DNA from: Xanthomonas rydalmerensis
GTDB taxonomy: Bacteria; Pseudomonadota; Gammaproteobacteria; Xanthomonadales; Xanthomonadaceae
Direction: 5' to 3'
DNA length: 64,000 bases
NCBI RefSeq assembly: GCF_033170385.1
Contig: NZ_CP126170.1
Location: 1,574,001 to 1,638,000 of the forward strand
Positions 52,958 to 62,480 of this stretch are shown here, one piece after another. Below the pieces are notes generated by a model. That model was given only the letters and a program-made list of their open reading frames with translations. It was not told where the DNA came from and searched no databases. The translations under genes and the position numbers were made by a program. How positions within the stretch are numbered: position 1 is the first letter of the stretch; every line of letters starts with the position of its first letter.

Positions 52958-54402
52958 TGCGCGTGCTCGCACTCGGTGCCGCGTGCCTGCTGTCGGCGTG
53001 CAGCCTGACCCCGGCCTATGTGCGGCCCGCCGCCCCGATCCCGCCGTCGTGGCCGGTGGGCGACGCCTACCTGGCGCAGCACGAGGCCGCGCTGCCGTCG
53101 CTGGGCTACCGGCAGGTGTTCGGCGACCCGCGCCTGCAGACGCTGATCGCCCAGGCGCTGGACAGCAACCGCGACCTGCGGATCGCGCTCGCCGATATCG
53201 CCCAGGCGCGGGCGCAGTACCGGATCCAGCGCGCCGCCCTGTTGCCCGAGGTCGGCGCCAGCGCCAACTATGCGCGGTCCTATCGCGGCAAGGGCGCGGC
53301 GCCGACCAACGACGCCACGCAGGGCGGCAACGCAGCGGCCGCGCCAGCGGCGGGCTACGCGAGCAACTATGACCTGGGCCTGGGCGTCACCGCCTTCGAA
53401 CTCGACCTGTTCGGCCGTATCCACGCGCTGTCCGCGGCCGCGCAGCAGCGCTACCTGGAACAGGAGGCGGCGGCGCGCGCCACGCGCCTGACCCTGGTCG
53501 GCGACATCGCCACGGCGTGGCTGACCTATGCCAGCGACCGCAGCCTGCTGACGATCGCGCAGGACACCGTGCGCAGTGCCGGCGCCAGCGTGGCGCTGAC
53601 CGCGCAGCGGGTGGACGGCGGCATCGTGCCGCACTCGGCGCTGGACCAGGCAAACCAGGTGCTGCATGCCGCGCAGTCCGACCTGGCCGCGCAGACCACG
53701 GCGATGGCGCAGGACGTCAATGCGCTGCAGGTGCTGGTGGGCGCTCCGGTGGATCCGACGCTGTTGCCGGCTTCGATCGCCGATGCCGCGGCGCGCATCG
53801 GCGATCCGCCGGCCGGCCTGGACACGACCATCCTGCTGCGCCGGCCCGACGTGGTGCAGGCCGAGTACGAACTGCGCGCGGTCAATGCCGAGATCGGCGC
53901 GGCCCGCGCCGCGTTGTTTCCGCGCATCAGCCTGAGCGGCCTGCTGGGCTTGACCAGCACCGCGCTGTCGGACCTGTTCACCCACGACGCGTTCAACGGC
54001 TCGATGGGCGCGGGCGCCGCCTACACTTTGTTCGATGGCGGTGCGGCGCGCGCCAACGTGCGCTACACCGAGGCGCAGCGCGACGCCGCCGTGGCCGGCT
54101 ACGAAAAGACCGTGCAGACCGCCTTCGGCGAAGTGGCCGATGCGCTGGCCCGGCGCGGCACCATCGATGCGCAGTTGCGCGCGCAGCAGGATCTGCTCGC
54201 CGATGCCGCCAATACCTACGATGCCAGCGCGCAGCGCTACCGCGTCGGCGTGGAGAGCGCGCTGTCCAACCTGGATGCGCAGCGCAGCTACTACGCGGCG
54301 CAGCGCAGTCTGGTCGCGGTGGAACTGACCGCGGCGACCAATCGGGTCACGCTGTATCGCACGCTGGGCGGCGATGCGTCCCTGGAGCCTGCCCAGCCCT
54401 GA
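52957..54402 (+). CDS. RND outer-membrane channel lipoprotein (OprM/NodT type)
   Basis: Outer-membrane efflux channel of 481 residues. It starts with a lipoprotein signal whose lipobox is LSAC (Cys15), followed by the OEP fold: helical hairpins and four strands, with LQTLIAQALDSNRDLRIALA, ELDLFGRIHALSAAA and LLRRPDVVQAEYELRAVNAE, the last typical of NodT-type channels. The ATG overlaps the pump gene's stop by one base (TGATG). It completes a self-sufficient tripartite efflux operon and is followed by a hairpin. Confidence 0.95.
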   Translation: MRVLALGAACLLSACSLTPAYVRPAAPIPPSWPVGDAYLAQHEAALPSLGYRQVFGDPRLQTLIAQALDSNRDLRIALADIAQARAQYRIQRAALLPEVGASANYARSYRGKGAAPTNDATQGGNAAAAPAAGYASNYDLGLGVTAFELDLFGRIHALSAAAQQRYLEQEAAARATRLTLVGDIATAWLTYASDRSLLTIAQDTVRSAGASVALTAQRVDGGIVPHSALDQANQVLHAAQSDLAAQTTAMAQDVNALQVLVGAPVDPTLLPASIADAAARIGDPPAGLDTTILLRRPDVVQAEYELRAVNAEIGAARAALFPRISLSGLLGLTSTALSDLFTHDAFNGSMGAGAAYTLFDGGAARANVRYTEAQRDAAVAGYEKTVQTAFGEVADALARRGTIDAQLRAQQDLLADAANTYDASAQRYRVGVESALSNLDAQRSYYAAQRSLVAVELTAATNRVTLYRTLGGDASLEPAQP

Positions 54403-54420
54403 GTGCGCTGGACGCGGGTG

Positions 54421-54461
54421 GGCGGCACACTGCAGCCGGGAGCGCTGCATGGCGTGCCGCC
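54421..54461. terminator. Hairpin between convergent efflux operon and esterase
   Basis: Outer stem GGCGGCAC / GTGCCGCC (54421-54428, 54454-54461) and inner stem GCAGC / GCTGC. Placed between convergent genes, so it can end both transcripts; no long T-run on either side. Confidence 0.6.
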
Positions 54462-54471
54462 GGTGGTGCGC

Positions 54472-55497
54472 TTACTTCAGGTGTTCGCGCAGCCCGTCGC
54501 CGGCCTGCTGGATCGCGGTCCGCACCGCGGGCACGTCGCGCAGGGCATTGAGCAGGCCGAAATCGTGGATCAAGCCGTTGTAGCGGGTCACCGTGACCGT
54601 CACCCCGGCCTGGTCCAGCTTGCGGCCGAAGGCTTCGCCCTCGTCGCGCAGTACATCGAGCTCGGCGGTCTGGATCAGCGTCGGCGGCAGGCCGGCCAGT
54701 TGCGCCGGGGTCGCGCGCAGCGGCGAGGCGGTGATCTCGGCGCGGGCCTTGGGATCGGTGGTGTAGTTGTCCCAGAACCACGTCATCATGTTGCGGGTGA
54801 GGAAGTAGCCGCTCTGGAACTGCTGGTACGACCCGTCGTCGAAGCGGGCGTCGGTCACCGGCCACAGCATCAGGTCGTAGCGCAGCGCCGGCGTTCCGGC
54901 CGCCTTGGCCTGCAGCGCCACGGCCGCGACCATGTTGCCGCCGACGCTGTTGCCGGCCAGCGCCAGGCGCTTGCCGTCCACGCCGATCTGCGCGCCGTGC
55001 TCGGCGACCCAGCGGGTGGCGGCATAGGCCTGGTGGATGGCGACCGGGTACTGCGCTTCCGGCGACGGCGTGTAGTCCACGTATACGGCCACCGCGCCAG
55101 AGGCGTTGACCAGGTCGCGGATCAGGCGTTCGTGGGTCGGGAAGTCGCCCAGCACCCAGCCTCCGCCGTGGAAGAACATGAAGGCCGGCAATACCTGGCC
55201 GGTGGTGTGCGGCGGCCGCACGATCACCAGGTTCAGCGGCTTGCCGTCGGCCTGGATGGTGGTGCGGCTGACCTCGGCCGGCGGCAACGGGGTATTGGCC
55301 TGGGCATCGACCAGCACCTGGCGCGCCTGCGCCGGGGTGAGCTGCTCGATCGGCTTGCCGCCGCTGCCGTTGAGCGCATCGAGGAACTTCGCGACCGGGC
55401 GCAACGGCGCGGGCTGATCGGCGGGCGTTGCGGCGGTGGCGGTGCCGATCGCGCCGGCCAGCAGCGAGGTGGCGAGCAAGGGGAGCAGAGTCTTCAT
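54472..55497 (-). CDS. Exported HSL-family esterase
   Basis: Alpha/beta hydrolase of 341 residues in the hormone-sensitive-lipase group. A signal peptide (about 1-22, GTATAAT) is followed by the oxyanion motif HGGGW (110-114), nucleophile Ser184 in GNSVGG, Asp in AELDVLRDEGE and His in LIHDFG. Likely periplasmic or secreted; hydrolysis of short acyl esters is the family norm. It is divergent from an AraC-type regulator with 110 bp between starts, which suggests induction by an ester or its product. Confidence 0.9.
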   Translation of the reverse strand: MKTLLPLLATSLLAGAIGTATAATPADQPAPLRPVAKFLDALNGSGGKPIEQLTPAQARQVLVDAQANTPLPPAEVSRTTIQADGKPLNLVIVRPPHTTGQVLPAFMFFHGGGWVLGDFPTHERLIRDLVNASGAVAVYVDYTPSPEAQYPVAIHQAYAATRWVAEHGAQIGVDGKRLALAGNSVGGNMVAAVALQAKAAGTPALRYDLMLWPVTDARFDDGSYQQFQSGYFLTRNMMTWFWDNYTTDPKARAEITASPLRATPAQLAGLPPTLIQTAELDVLRDEGEAFGRKLDQAGVTVTVTRYNGLIHDFGLLNALRDVPAVRTAIQQAGDGLREHLK

Positions 55498-55607
55498 GGC
55501 GGTTCCTGGGGCATGCCGGGCGAGATGCCGGCGACAGGAGTGACTTTGCGCGCCAGGGCGGTACGATAGGTCGCGAATCGTCCATAAAACTTTACTTGGA
55601 GTCCTGA

Positions 55608-56426
55608 GTGACCGACCGTCTGGCCGCCTTGTTGACCCACTTTTCGGTCAGCGCCGAGGTCTTCCACGCCGGCACCCTGTGCGGCCTGCACCGGCTCGAC
55701 GATGGCGACCGCGGGCAACTGCACCTGCTGCGCGAGGGCAGCGTGGTCGTCCACAACGGCGACGGACAGGTGCTGCGGATCGATCGACCCAGTCTGCTGC
55801 TGTACCCGCAGGCCATGCCGCATCGCTTCGAGATCGATGCGCAACGCGGTGCGGATTTCGCCTGCGCGCACCTGCGCTTCAGTGGTGGCGCAGCCAATCC
55901 GCTGGTGCGCGCCTTGCCGGCCTGCATCTGCCTGCCGCTGGACACGCTGCGCCAGGGCGAGGCGCTGCTGCGGATCCTGTTCGAGGAAGCGTTCGCGCAG
56001 CATTGCGGGCGCCAGGCGGTGTTGAACCGGCTGTTCGAGGTGGTGCTGGTGCACGTGATCCGCGAGTTGATGGAGCAGGGGCTCGCCGACGGCGGCATGC
56101 TCGCCGGCATGGCGGATGCGCGGCTGCGGCTGGCGCTGACCGGCATCCACGACGCCCCGGCGCAGCCCTGGACGCTGGAGAGCCTGGCGGCCCGTGCCGG
56201 CATGTCGCGCAGTGCGTTCGCGCGCAGTTTTCGCGAGACCCTCGGCTGCACGCCGGGCCAGTACCTGCAGGATTGGCGCATCGCTCTGGTGCAACGCGGC
56301 CTGCGCGAAGGGCGGCCGCTGAAGCAGCTTGCCGACGAAGTGGGCTACGGCAGCGAGGCCGCGGTGTCGCGCGTGTTCAAGGCGCAGGTCGGGCAGACCC
56401 CGCGCGCGTGGCGGCAGGCACGCTGA
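55608..56426 (+). CDS. AraC-family regulator, divergent from esterase
   Basis: Regulator of 272 residues with an N-terminal cupin-like sensing domain (about 15-95, LLREGSVVVHNGDGQVL) and a C-terminal AraC pair of helix-turn-helices (SLAARAGMSRSAFARSFRET, LADEVGYGSEAAVSRVFKAQ). It begins with GTG at 55608, preceded by a GGAG ribosome site at the right spacing. By position it probably controls the esterase. The ligand is unknown. Convergent with aroB through a GC hairpin. Confidence 0.92.
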   Translation: MTDRLAALLTHFSVSAEVFHAGTLCGLHRLDDGDRGQLHLLREGSVVVHNGDGQVLRIDRPSLLLYPQAMPHRFEIDAQRGADFACAHLRFSGGAANPLVRALPACICLPLDTLRQGEALLRILFEEAFAQHCGRQAVLNRLFEVVLVHVIRELMEQGLADGGMLAGMADARLRLALTGIHDAPAQPWTLESLAARAGMSRSAFARSFRETLGCTPGQYLQDWRIALVQRGLREGRPLKQLADEVGYGSEAAVSRVFKAQVGQTPRAWRQAR

Positions 56427-56447
56427 GTGCGGGTGGGACATGTGCAG

Positions 56448-56470
56448 GCGCGCCGGCGCGACCGGCGCGC
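56448..56470. terminator. Hairpin between AraC gene and aroB
   Basis: Nine-bp stem GCGCGCCGG / CCGGCGCGC with a CGCGA loop in the gap between convergent genes. Lacks a T-run. Confidence 0.55.
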
Positions 56471-56502
56471 GTGGGCGGCTGTGGCGTAAGCGATGCGCCG
56501 GC

Positions 56503-57612
56503 TCAGCCGGCGGCCAGCACCGCCAGCACCTCGGCCTCGTCCACGTCTGGGACGATCTCGGCGTGGCCGATGCCGCGCCACAGCACCAGCCGCAGGCGTC
56601 CGGCCAGGTTCTTCTTGTCCAGGCGCATGCGCGCCAGCAGCGCCTCCGGCGCCAGCCCGGCCGGCAGCGCGGTCGGCAGACCGAAGTCCTGCAGCAGCGC
56701 GCGCAGCTGCGCCGTGTCCTGCGCGCCGGCCATGCCCAGCCGGGCCGACAGCTCGGCGGCCAGCACCATGCCCACCGCCACCGCTTCGCCGTGGTTGAGG
56801 TTGGCGTTGTCCGGGGCGCCGTAGCCCTGTTCGGTCTCGATGGCGTGGCCGAAGGTGTGGCCAAGGTTGAGCAGGGCGCGCTCGCCCTTCTCCAGTGGAT
56901 CGCGGGCGACGATCTCGGCCTTGTGTTCGCAGCTGCGCGCGATCGCCTGCGCCAGCGCGGCCGGCTCGCCGGCCAGCAGTGCGCGGCGTTCGGCATGCAG
57001 CCATTCGAAGAACAGCGGGTCGCGGATGGCGCCGTACTTGATCACCTCGGCCAACCCGGCGCGCAGTTCGCGCGGCGGCAGGCTGCGCAGCGTGGCGGTG
57101 TCGGCCAGCACCGCGCGCGGCGGATGGAAGGCGCCGACCAGGTTCTTGCCCTGCGGGATGTCCACCGCGGTCTTGCCGCCGACCGAGGAGTCGACCATCG
57201 CCAGCAGCGTGGTGGGCAGTTGCACGCAATCCACGCCGCGCATCCAGCAGGCGGCGGCGAAACCGGCCAGGTCGCCGACCACGCCGCCGCCCAGCGCCAG
57301 CACGCAGGCGTCGCGGGTGGCGCCGAGGGCGGCCAGCGCGGCGATCGCCGCGGCGAAGTGGTCCAGGGTCTTGGAGGCTTCGCCGGCGGGGATCACGAAC
57401 TCGCCGATCTGCAGCTCCGGGCGTGCCGCCAGCAGCGCGCTGCGGACCTGCGCGGCGTACAGCGGCGCCACCTGGCTGTCGCTGAGCAGCAGCACGTGGC
57501 GGCCGCGCACGTGCGCGGCGAGGGCGGCGCCGTCGTCGAGCAGGCCGGGGCCGATGTGGATGGTGTAGGCCGGGTCGCCAGCGACCTGGACCGTGCGCGA
57601 TGCTGCCGTCAT
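56503..57612 (-). CDS. aroB: 3-dehydroquinate synthase
   Basis: Second step of the shikimate pathway: cyclises DAHP to 3-dehydroquinate using NAD and a divalent metal. The 369-residue protein shows [30 protein letters not shown], the metal-site segments ([32 protein letters not shown]) and the usual length. The ATG at 57612 overlaps the stop of aroK by four bases, so the two are coupled. Start chosen for that overlap; longer frames are unrelated. Confidence 0.97.
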   Translation of the reverse strand: MTAASRTVQVAGDPAYTIHIGPGLLDDGAALAAHVRGRHVLLLSDSQVAPLYAAQVRSALLAARPELQIGEFVIPAGEASKTLDHFAAAIAALAALGATRDACVLALGGGVVGDLAGFAAACWMRGVDCVQLPTTLLAMVDSSVGGKTAVDIPQGKNLVGAFHPPRAVLADTATLRSLPPRELRAGLAEVIKYGAIRDPLFFEWLHAERRALLAGEPAALAQAIARSCEHKAEIVARDPLEKGERALLNLGHTFGHAIETEQGYGAPDNANLNHGEAVAVGMVLAAELSARLGMAGAQDTAQLRALLQDFGLPTALPAGLAPEALLARMRLDKKNLAGRLRLVLWRGIGHAEIVPDVDEAEVLAVLAAG

Positions 57613-58151
57613 GCAGTGGGTTCCGGAAGTTTCCACGACGCGGCCAGGCGCACGACCAGCTGTGCGGTGGCTTCGGCCGGGGTGAAGTGATCGGTGTCCA
57701 GGATCAGGTCGGCGACCTCGCGGTACAGCGGTTCGCGCACCGCGTGCAGGTCGCGCAGCACCTGCTCGCGGTCGCCACGTTGCAACAGCGGGCGGCTGCG
57801 GTCGCGGTGCAGGCGCTGCAGTTGCGCGGCCACGCCGACCCGCAGGTACACCACGAAGCCGTGTTCGCGCATTTCGCGGCGGCTGTCGGCATTGAGCACG
57901 GCGCCGCCGCCGGTGGAGATCAGGTGGCCGGGCGTGCTCAGGATGCTTTCCAGCACCGCGCGCTCGTGCTCGCGGAAACCGGCTTCGCCGGCGTGCTCGA
58001 ACAGCGAGGCGATGCTGGCGCCGGTGCGCTCGACGATGGTCTGGTCGCTGTCGACGAAGACCAGGCCGAAGCGCTCGGCCAGGCGGCGGCCGATGACGCT
58101 CTTGCCGGCACCCATCGGGCCGACCAGCACCAGGTTGGGGGCGGGATTCAT
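57609..58151 (-). CDS. aroK: Shikimate kinase
   Basis: Phosphorylates shikimate with ATP. The 180-residue protein has the P-loop [11 protein letters not shown] (about 11-21), the Asp-containing VDSDQTI shikimate-binding motif, ISTGGGAVL and the lid segment RDRSRPLLQ. Paired with aroB through an ATGA overlap, a conserved arrangement in proteobacteria. Start at 58151. Divergent from pdxH. Confidence 0.97.
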   Translation of the reverse strand: MNPAPNLVLVGPMGAGKSVIGRRLAERFGLVFVDSDQTIVERTGASIASLFEHAGEAGFREHERAVLESILSTPGHLISTGGGAVLNADSRREMREHGFVVYLRVGVAAQLQRLHRDRSRPLLQRGDREQVLRDLHAVREPLYREVADLILDTDHFTPAEATAQLVVRLAASWKLPEPTA

Positions 58152-58285
58152 CCGCCGATGCTAGCAGAGACCGGCGCCGCCTCGCGCGCTGCGCAGGCCT
58201 CGTGCGCGTGCCGTCGTGCGGCGAGGCGTGCGTCGCGCGGTGCATGGCGCGACAATGGCGCATCGTCCGCCGAGTGCCTGTCGCC

Positions 58286-58885
58286 ATGCCCGATCTCTAC
58301 GCCGAAGCCCTGTCCACGTTCGCCGACCTGTTCGCCGAGGCGCGCACCAGCGACGAGGCCGAATACAACGCCATGGTCGTGTCCTCGGCCACGCTGGAGG
58401 CGCGGCCGTCGTCGCGCGTGGTGCTGCTCAAGGCCTACGACGCGCGCGGCTTCGTGTTCTACACCCACCTGGACAGCCAGAAGGGCCGCGAGCTGCAGGC
58501 CAATCCGCAGGCCTCGCTGCTGTTCCTGTGGCGGCGCATGCGCGAGGACGGGGTGCAGGTGCGCATCGACGGCGAGGTACAACTGGTCGCAGCCGCCGAA
58601 GCCGACGCCTATTTCGCCTCGCGCCCGCGCATGAGCCAGATCGGCGCCTGGGCCTCGGCGCAGTCGCGCACGTTGGAATCGCGCGAGGAGTTCGAGGAAC
58701 GCGTGGCCAAGGCCGAGGCCACCTTCGAGGGCCGCGAGGTGCCGCGTCCGGATGGCTGGGGCGGGTTCCGCGTGGTGCCGCGCAATTTCGAGTTCTGGTA
58801 CGGCGCCAAGTACCGACTGCACGAACGCTGGCGCTACGAAGCCGATGCCGCAGGCCACTGGAGCAAGCGGATGCTGTTCCCGTGA
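58286..58885 (+). CDS. pdxH: Pyridoxamine 5'-phosphate oxidase
   Basis: FMN enzyme that oxidises pyridoxamine or pyridoxine phosphate to pyridoxal phosphate. The 199-residue protein includes [46 protein letters not shown], and [14 protein letters not shown] near the C-terminus. Start at 58286 ([12 protein letters not shown]); a start at 58202 would add a non-homologous leader. It is followed by a BtuF-like gene 67 bp on. Confidence 0.96.
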   Translation: MPDLYAEALSTFADLFAEARTSDEAEYNAMVVSSATLEARPSSRVVLLKAYDARGFVFYTHLDSQKGRELQANPQASLLFLWRRMREDGVQVRIDGEVQLVAAAEADAYFASRPRMSQIGAWASAQSRTLESREEFEERVAKAEATFEGREVPRPDGWGGFRVVPRNFEFWYGAKYRLHERWRYEADAAGHWSKRMLFP

Positions 58886-58952
58886 GCGCCGCCGGCCCGG
58901 CCTGCCGCGCCGCCGCCGCGGTGCACGCGTGCCCGCACGAGGCGCGCTGAGT

Positions 58953-59753
58953 ATGGGCCCGCAGCGCATCGTCTGCCTGACCGAGGAGCCGACCGAGACG
59001 CTGTACGCGCTCGGCGAACAGCAGCGCATCGTCGGCATCAGCGGCTTCACCGTGCGCCCGCCGCAGGCGCGCCGCGACAAGCCCAAGGTCAGCGCCTTCA
59101 CCAGCGCCAAGATCGGCGAGATCCTCAAGCTGCAGCCGGACCTGGCGATCGGCTTCTCCGACATCCAGGCCGACATCGCCGCCGAACTGGTGCGGCACGG
59201 TGTGGAGGTGTGGATCGCCAACCACCGCAGCGTCGACGGCATCCTCGACTACATCCGCCGGCTCGGCGCGCTGGTCGGCGCTGGCCAGCGCGCCATGGAC
59301 TACGCCGACACGCTGCAGCGCGGCCTCGATGCCATCGCCGCGCAGGCCGCCACGCTGCCGCGGCGGCCGCGGGTATATCTGGAGGAATGGGACGAGCCGA
59401 TCATCACCGGCATCCGCTGGGTCGCCGAACTGGTGGGCATCGCCGGCGGCGACGACGTGTTTCCGGAGCTGTCGGTGCAGCCGTTGGCCAAGGCGCGGAT
59501 ACTCGCCAATGGCGACGAGGTGGTGCGGCGCGCGCCGGACATCGTCCTCGGCTCCTGGTGCGGCAAGCGCTTCCGCCCCGAGCGCGTCGCCGCGCGGCCG
59601 GGCTGGGCGGCGATGCCGGCGGTGCGCGACGGACAACTGTTCGAGATCAAGTCGCCGCTGATCCTGCAGCCGGGGCCGGCCGCGCTCACCGACGGCGTTC
59701 GCGCCATCGCCGACATCATCCAGGCCTGGGCCAGGGGCGTGGGCGCGACGTAG
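58953..59753 (+). CDS. BtuF-like substrate-binding protein (cobalamin/iron type)
   Basis: Class III periplasmic-binding fold of 266 residues, with IVCLTEEPTETLYALGEQ, VGISGFTVRPPQAR and ILKLQPDLAIGFSDIQADIA, as in BtuF/FhuD relatives. No signal peptide is visible at the ATG at 58953 or in the upstream in-frame extension, so this member may be cytoplasmic; such stand-alone proteins are widespread in xanthomonads. No permease or ATPase lies beside it. The ligand is unknown (cobalamin or corrinoid is the family guess). Confidence 0.8.
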   Translation: MGPQRIVCLTEEPTETLYALGEQQRIVGISGFTVRPPQARRDKPKVSAFTSAKIGEILKLQPDLAIGFSDIQADIAAELVRHGVEVWIANHRSVDGILDYIRRLGALVGAGQRAMDYADTLQRGLDAIAAQAATLPRRPRVYLEEWDEPIITGIRWVAELVGIAGGDDVFPELSVQPLAKARILANGDEVVRRAPDIVLGSWCGKRFRPERVAARPGWAAMPAVRDGQLFEIKSPLILQPGPAALTDGVRAIADIIQAWARGVGAT

Positions 59754-59945
59754 CGCTTTTCTCGATCCCCGAGAAGGCGGCGTCGTCTTGCCGGTGCGCC
59801 CCGGCCAGTCCCCACCAGAAGCGCCGCAATCCGCGTCCATGGCCGCGTCGTCGTTCGGGTGCGGGCAGAGGATCGTTGCCTCGCTCGTCTCTGCCGCACG
59901 TGTGCGCCAGCACGGCGCGACGTGCGCGGGAATGGACGACACGGT

Positions 59946-61331
59946 CTAGCCTGGCGCCGGCTGGGTCCGGCCGGCGATGCCCAGGCCGAGGAGGGCCATC
60001 AGCGCGGCGACGGCGAAGGTCGACAGGTACGCCGCCGCAGCCGAGTAGGTCAGTAGCGCAGAGAACAGCGAGCCGCCGACCGCCAGCGTGGTCGCCACCG
60101 CGATCGCTTCGCTCAACTGCAGCGCCGAACTGTTGCGGCCCTGCCGCGCCGGCGGCGACAGGGTCAGGGTCAGCACCGCCAGGGTCGGGTAGATCAGGCC
60201 CATGCCGAGGCCGGTGGCGGTCCAGCCGCCGATCGCCAGTGCCGCCGGCACCGACGGCAGCAGCGCCAGGGTCGTGGTCGCGATGCCCAGCGCCATCAGC
60301 GTGCAGCCCAGCCGCAGCCGCCGCAGGCGGGTGGCGTCGCGGCCGTAGTGGCCCTGGTACCAGGAGCCGGCGAACCAGCCCAGCGCGCCGGCGCTCAGCG
60401 CCACGCCGGCCCACACCGGCGACAGCCCGCGTTCGCGCGACAGCAGCAGCGGCAGGAACGCCTCGCAGCCGAAGAACGCCGAGCCGGCGACGCCGCGCAG
60501 CGCGATCACGCTGGGCAGGCCGCGCGCGGCGTGCAGGGTGCCGGCAGGCAGCAATCGCCAGGTGCACAGCACCAACAGCACCAGCGCCGCCGGCAGCAGC
60601 AGCGCTGCCCACAGCCCGCGCTGCTGGCCGCCCAGGTACAGCAGGCAGACGCCGGCTGCCGCGCCCAGCGACCACAGCCGCGATGCGCCGCTGGCGCCGT
60701 CCGCGCTCGCGGCGGGCGGCAGGCGCCGCAACGCCGGCCACAGCATCGCCGCCGCCGGCAGCGCCAGCAGCGGCACCGCCAGGAACACCCAGCGCCAGCC
60801 GACGTGTTCGACGATCAGCCCGCTGATGCTGGGGCCGATCAGCGACGGCACCACCCAGCCGGCTGAGAACGCGGCGAACATGCGCGGGCGGATCGCCTGC
60901 GGATACAGCCGCGCGACCAGCACGTACAGCACCACCGAGATCGCGCCGGCACCCAGGCCCTGCACCAGCCGACCGGCCACCAGCAGCGTCATCGACGGGG
61001 CGAAGCCGGCCAGCAGCAGGCCGCAGACGAAGCAGGCCAGGCCGGTCCATAGCGGCGCCGCCGGCCCATGCAGATCGCTCCAGCGCCCGGCCACGGTCAT
61101 GCCGATCACGCTGGTGGCCAGGGTGCCGCCGAAGGCCAGCGCGTACAGCCGCAGGCCCTGCAGTTCGCCGGCCACGGTCGGCATCGCCGCGGCTACCGCC
61201 AGCGCCTCGAAGGCGATCAGCGACACCAGCGCGACCATGCCGATGGTGGTGGCGCGATAGGCCGGCGCCAGCACGGAACCGGCAGCGGCAGGAGTGGGCG
61301 GGACATCGGCGGCAGCGGCGTGGTCTTGCAT
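59946..61331 (-). CDS. MFS efflux transporter next to soxR
   Basis: Membrane exporter of 461 residues with about 14 hydrophobic segments: LVSLIAFEALAVAAAMPTVA in helix 1, GRWSDLHGPAA (motif A-like), GRLVQGLGAGAISVVLYVLV (motif B) and GPSISGLIVEHVGWRWVF (motif C). Likely a drug or redox-cycling-compound exporter. It is divergent from soxR, and the SoxR box lies in the 101-bp interval. Start at 61331 (MQDHAAA). The 192 bp downstream (59754-59945) contain no gene that I can support. Confidence 0.9.
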   Translation of the reverse strand: MQDHAAAADVPPTPAAAGSVLAPAYRATTIGMVALVSLIAFEALAVAAAMPTVAGELQGLRLYALAFGGTLATSVIGMTVAGRWSDLHGPAAPLWTGLACFVCGLLLAGFAPSMTLLVAGRLVQGLGAGAISVVLYVLVARLYPQAIRPRMFAAFSAGWVVPSLIGPSISGLIVEHVGWRWVFLAVPLLALPAAAMLWPALRRLPPAASADGASGASRLWSLGAAAGVCLLYLGGQQRGLWAALLLPAALVLLVLCTWRLLPAGTLHAARGLPSVIALRGVAGSAFFGCEAFLPLLLSRERGLSPVWAGVALSAGALGWFAGSWYQGHYGRDATRLRRLRLGCTLMALGIATTTLALLPSVPAALAIGGWTATGLGMGLIYPTLAVLTLTLSPPARQGRNSSALQLSEAIAVATTLAVGGSLFSALLTYSAAAAYLSTFAVAALMALLGLGIAGRTQPAPG

Positions 61332-61407
61332 CGGAGTACCTGGGAGAACGGATGGACATCTGCCGGCGACGACTTGCGTGGGCGCCTGCAGGCCGTGCAG
61401 CATGCAA

Positions 61408-61425
61408 CCTCAACCGGACTCGAGG
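61408..61425. promoter_or_regulatory. SoxR box
   Basis: CCTCAACCGGACTCGAGG, an 18-bp imperfect palindrome with the CCTCAA..T(C)GAGG arms of the SoxR consensus. It lies between TTGACC (61429-61424) and CATGCT, 19 bp apart on the minus strand, the long spacer expected for a MerR-type activated promoter driving the MFS gene; it also covers the start of soxR for autorepression. Confidence 0.75.
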
Positions 61426-61432
61426 TCAAGCG

Positions 61433-61870
61433 ATGCAGGAGGAACTGAGCGTGGGGCAGGTGGCCGCGCGCAGCGGCGTGGCCGTGTCGGCGCTGCATTT
61501 CTACGAGAGCAAGGGCCTGATCCGCAGCATGCGCACCGCCGGCAACCAGCGCCGCTACACCCGCGACGTGCTGCGCCGGCTGGCGGTGATCCGCGTGGCG
61601 CAACGCGTCGGCGTGCCGCTGGACAGCGTCAAGGCCGCCTTCGCGCAGTTGCCCGACGCGCGCACACCGACCCGCGCGGAGTGGGCGCGGATGTCGGCGG
61701 CCTGGCGCGAGGAACTGGACGCGCGCATCCTGCAACTGACCCGCCTGCGCCACCAGCTCACCGACTGCATCGGCTGCGGCTGCCTGTCGCTGCGCCGTTG
61801 CCGGCTGAGCAACCCGGCCGATACCCTGGCCGCGCACGGCGATGGGCCGCAGCGCTGGGCGGAGGAGTGA
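61433..61870 (+). CDS. soxR: Redox-sensitive regulator SoxR
   Basis: MerR-family activator of 145 residues with a winged helix-turn-helix (about 5-45, LSVGQVAARSGVAVSALHFY), a dimer coiled coil and the [2Fe-2S] site Cys112, Cys115, Cys117, Cys123 (CIGCGCLSLRRC), the exact C-x2-C-x-C-x5-C pattern. Cluster oxidation by redox-cycling drugs activates transcription. Start at 61433 (MQEELSVGQ). There is no soxS; the divergent MFS pump is the probable direct target, as in non-enteric bacteria. Confidence 0.96.
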   Translation: MQEELSVGQVAARSGVAVSALHFYESKGLIRSMRTAGNQRRYTRDVLRRLAVIRVAQRVGVPLDSVKAAFAQLPDARTPTRAEWARMSAAWREELDARILQLTRLRHQLTDCIGCGCLSLRRCRLSNPADTLAAHGDGPQRWAEE

Positions 61871-61959
61871 GCGGCGCGTCCTGCGTACGGTAACCGCGCG
61901 ATGTCGCTGCGGTTGCCGCGCCCCTGCGCACAACGGTGCCGCAATGTGGATCGAGGCAA

Positions 61960-62122
61960 TGTGGGAGGGACTCAGTCCCGACGCGATGTCGGTGGCCGTC
62001 GCGGTTACCGAGCTTGTCGAGCATGGTGGAGACGTGGCGCTTCACCGCGCCCCGTCAGCGCGAAGAGCGAAGAGGGCAGTTGCCTGACGCGGCATGCAGT
62101 CGGGACTGAAGTCCCTCCCACA
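61960..62122. repeat. Repeat family A, copy 1
   Basis: A 163-bp unit bounded by inverted arms TGTGGGAGGGACTCAGTCCC (61960-) and GGGACTGAAGTCCCTCCCAC (ending 62121). Each arm is itself a small hairpin. It shares a 40-bp identical internal block (starting ACGCGATGTCGGTGG) with copy 2. Confidence 0.8.
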
Positions 62123-62165
62123 ACGCGCGTCTGTGATCGCCCTGGTATGCATAGGTCGGTTTGTC

Positions 62166-62233
62166 TGTAGGAGCGGCTTTAGCCGCGACATGCCTTACCG
62201 GTAACGCCGGGTCGCGGCTGAAGCAGCTCCTAC
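62166..62233. repeat. REP/BIME GTAG element, copy 2 in window
   Basis: GTAGGAGCGGCTTTAGCCGC ... GCGGCTGAAGCAGCTCCTAC, same family as 41172-41239 with diverged right arm. Confidence 0.8.
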
Positions 62234-62268
62234 GGCACGCGACGGCGCCGCCATGTGGGATCGGGACG

Positions 62269-62432
62269 TGTGGGAGGGACTTCAGTCCCGACGCGATGTC
62301 GGTGGCCGTCGCGGTTACCGAGCTTGTCGAGAAGGGTGGAGACTTGGCGCTTCACCGTGCGCTTCAGTCGCGACGAGCGAAGAAGAAAGGTGCCTGATGC
62401 TGCATGCAGTCGGGACTGAAGTCCCTCCCACA
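62269..62432. repeat. Repeat family A, copy 2
   Basis: A 164-bp unit with arms TGTGGGAGGGACTTCAGTCC (62269-) and the complement ending CCTCCCACA (62432). Nearly the same as copy 1, 309 bp upstream. Confidence 0.8.
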
Positions 62433-62480
62433 ACGCGCACCTGTGATCACCTTGATCGGTGTCCGTATGTCGGGTTGTCC

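Noticed and set aside
49118..52972. 1284-codon minus-strand frame across the RND pump gene
   Set aside because: Shadow of the pump gene; no family recognisable.
46154..56502. Prophage or integrative element
   Set aside because: No integrase, phage structural genes, tRNA border or direct repeats were seen; at most an accessory gene block.
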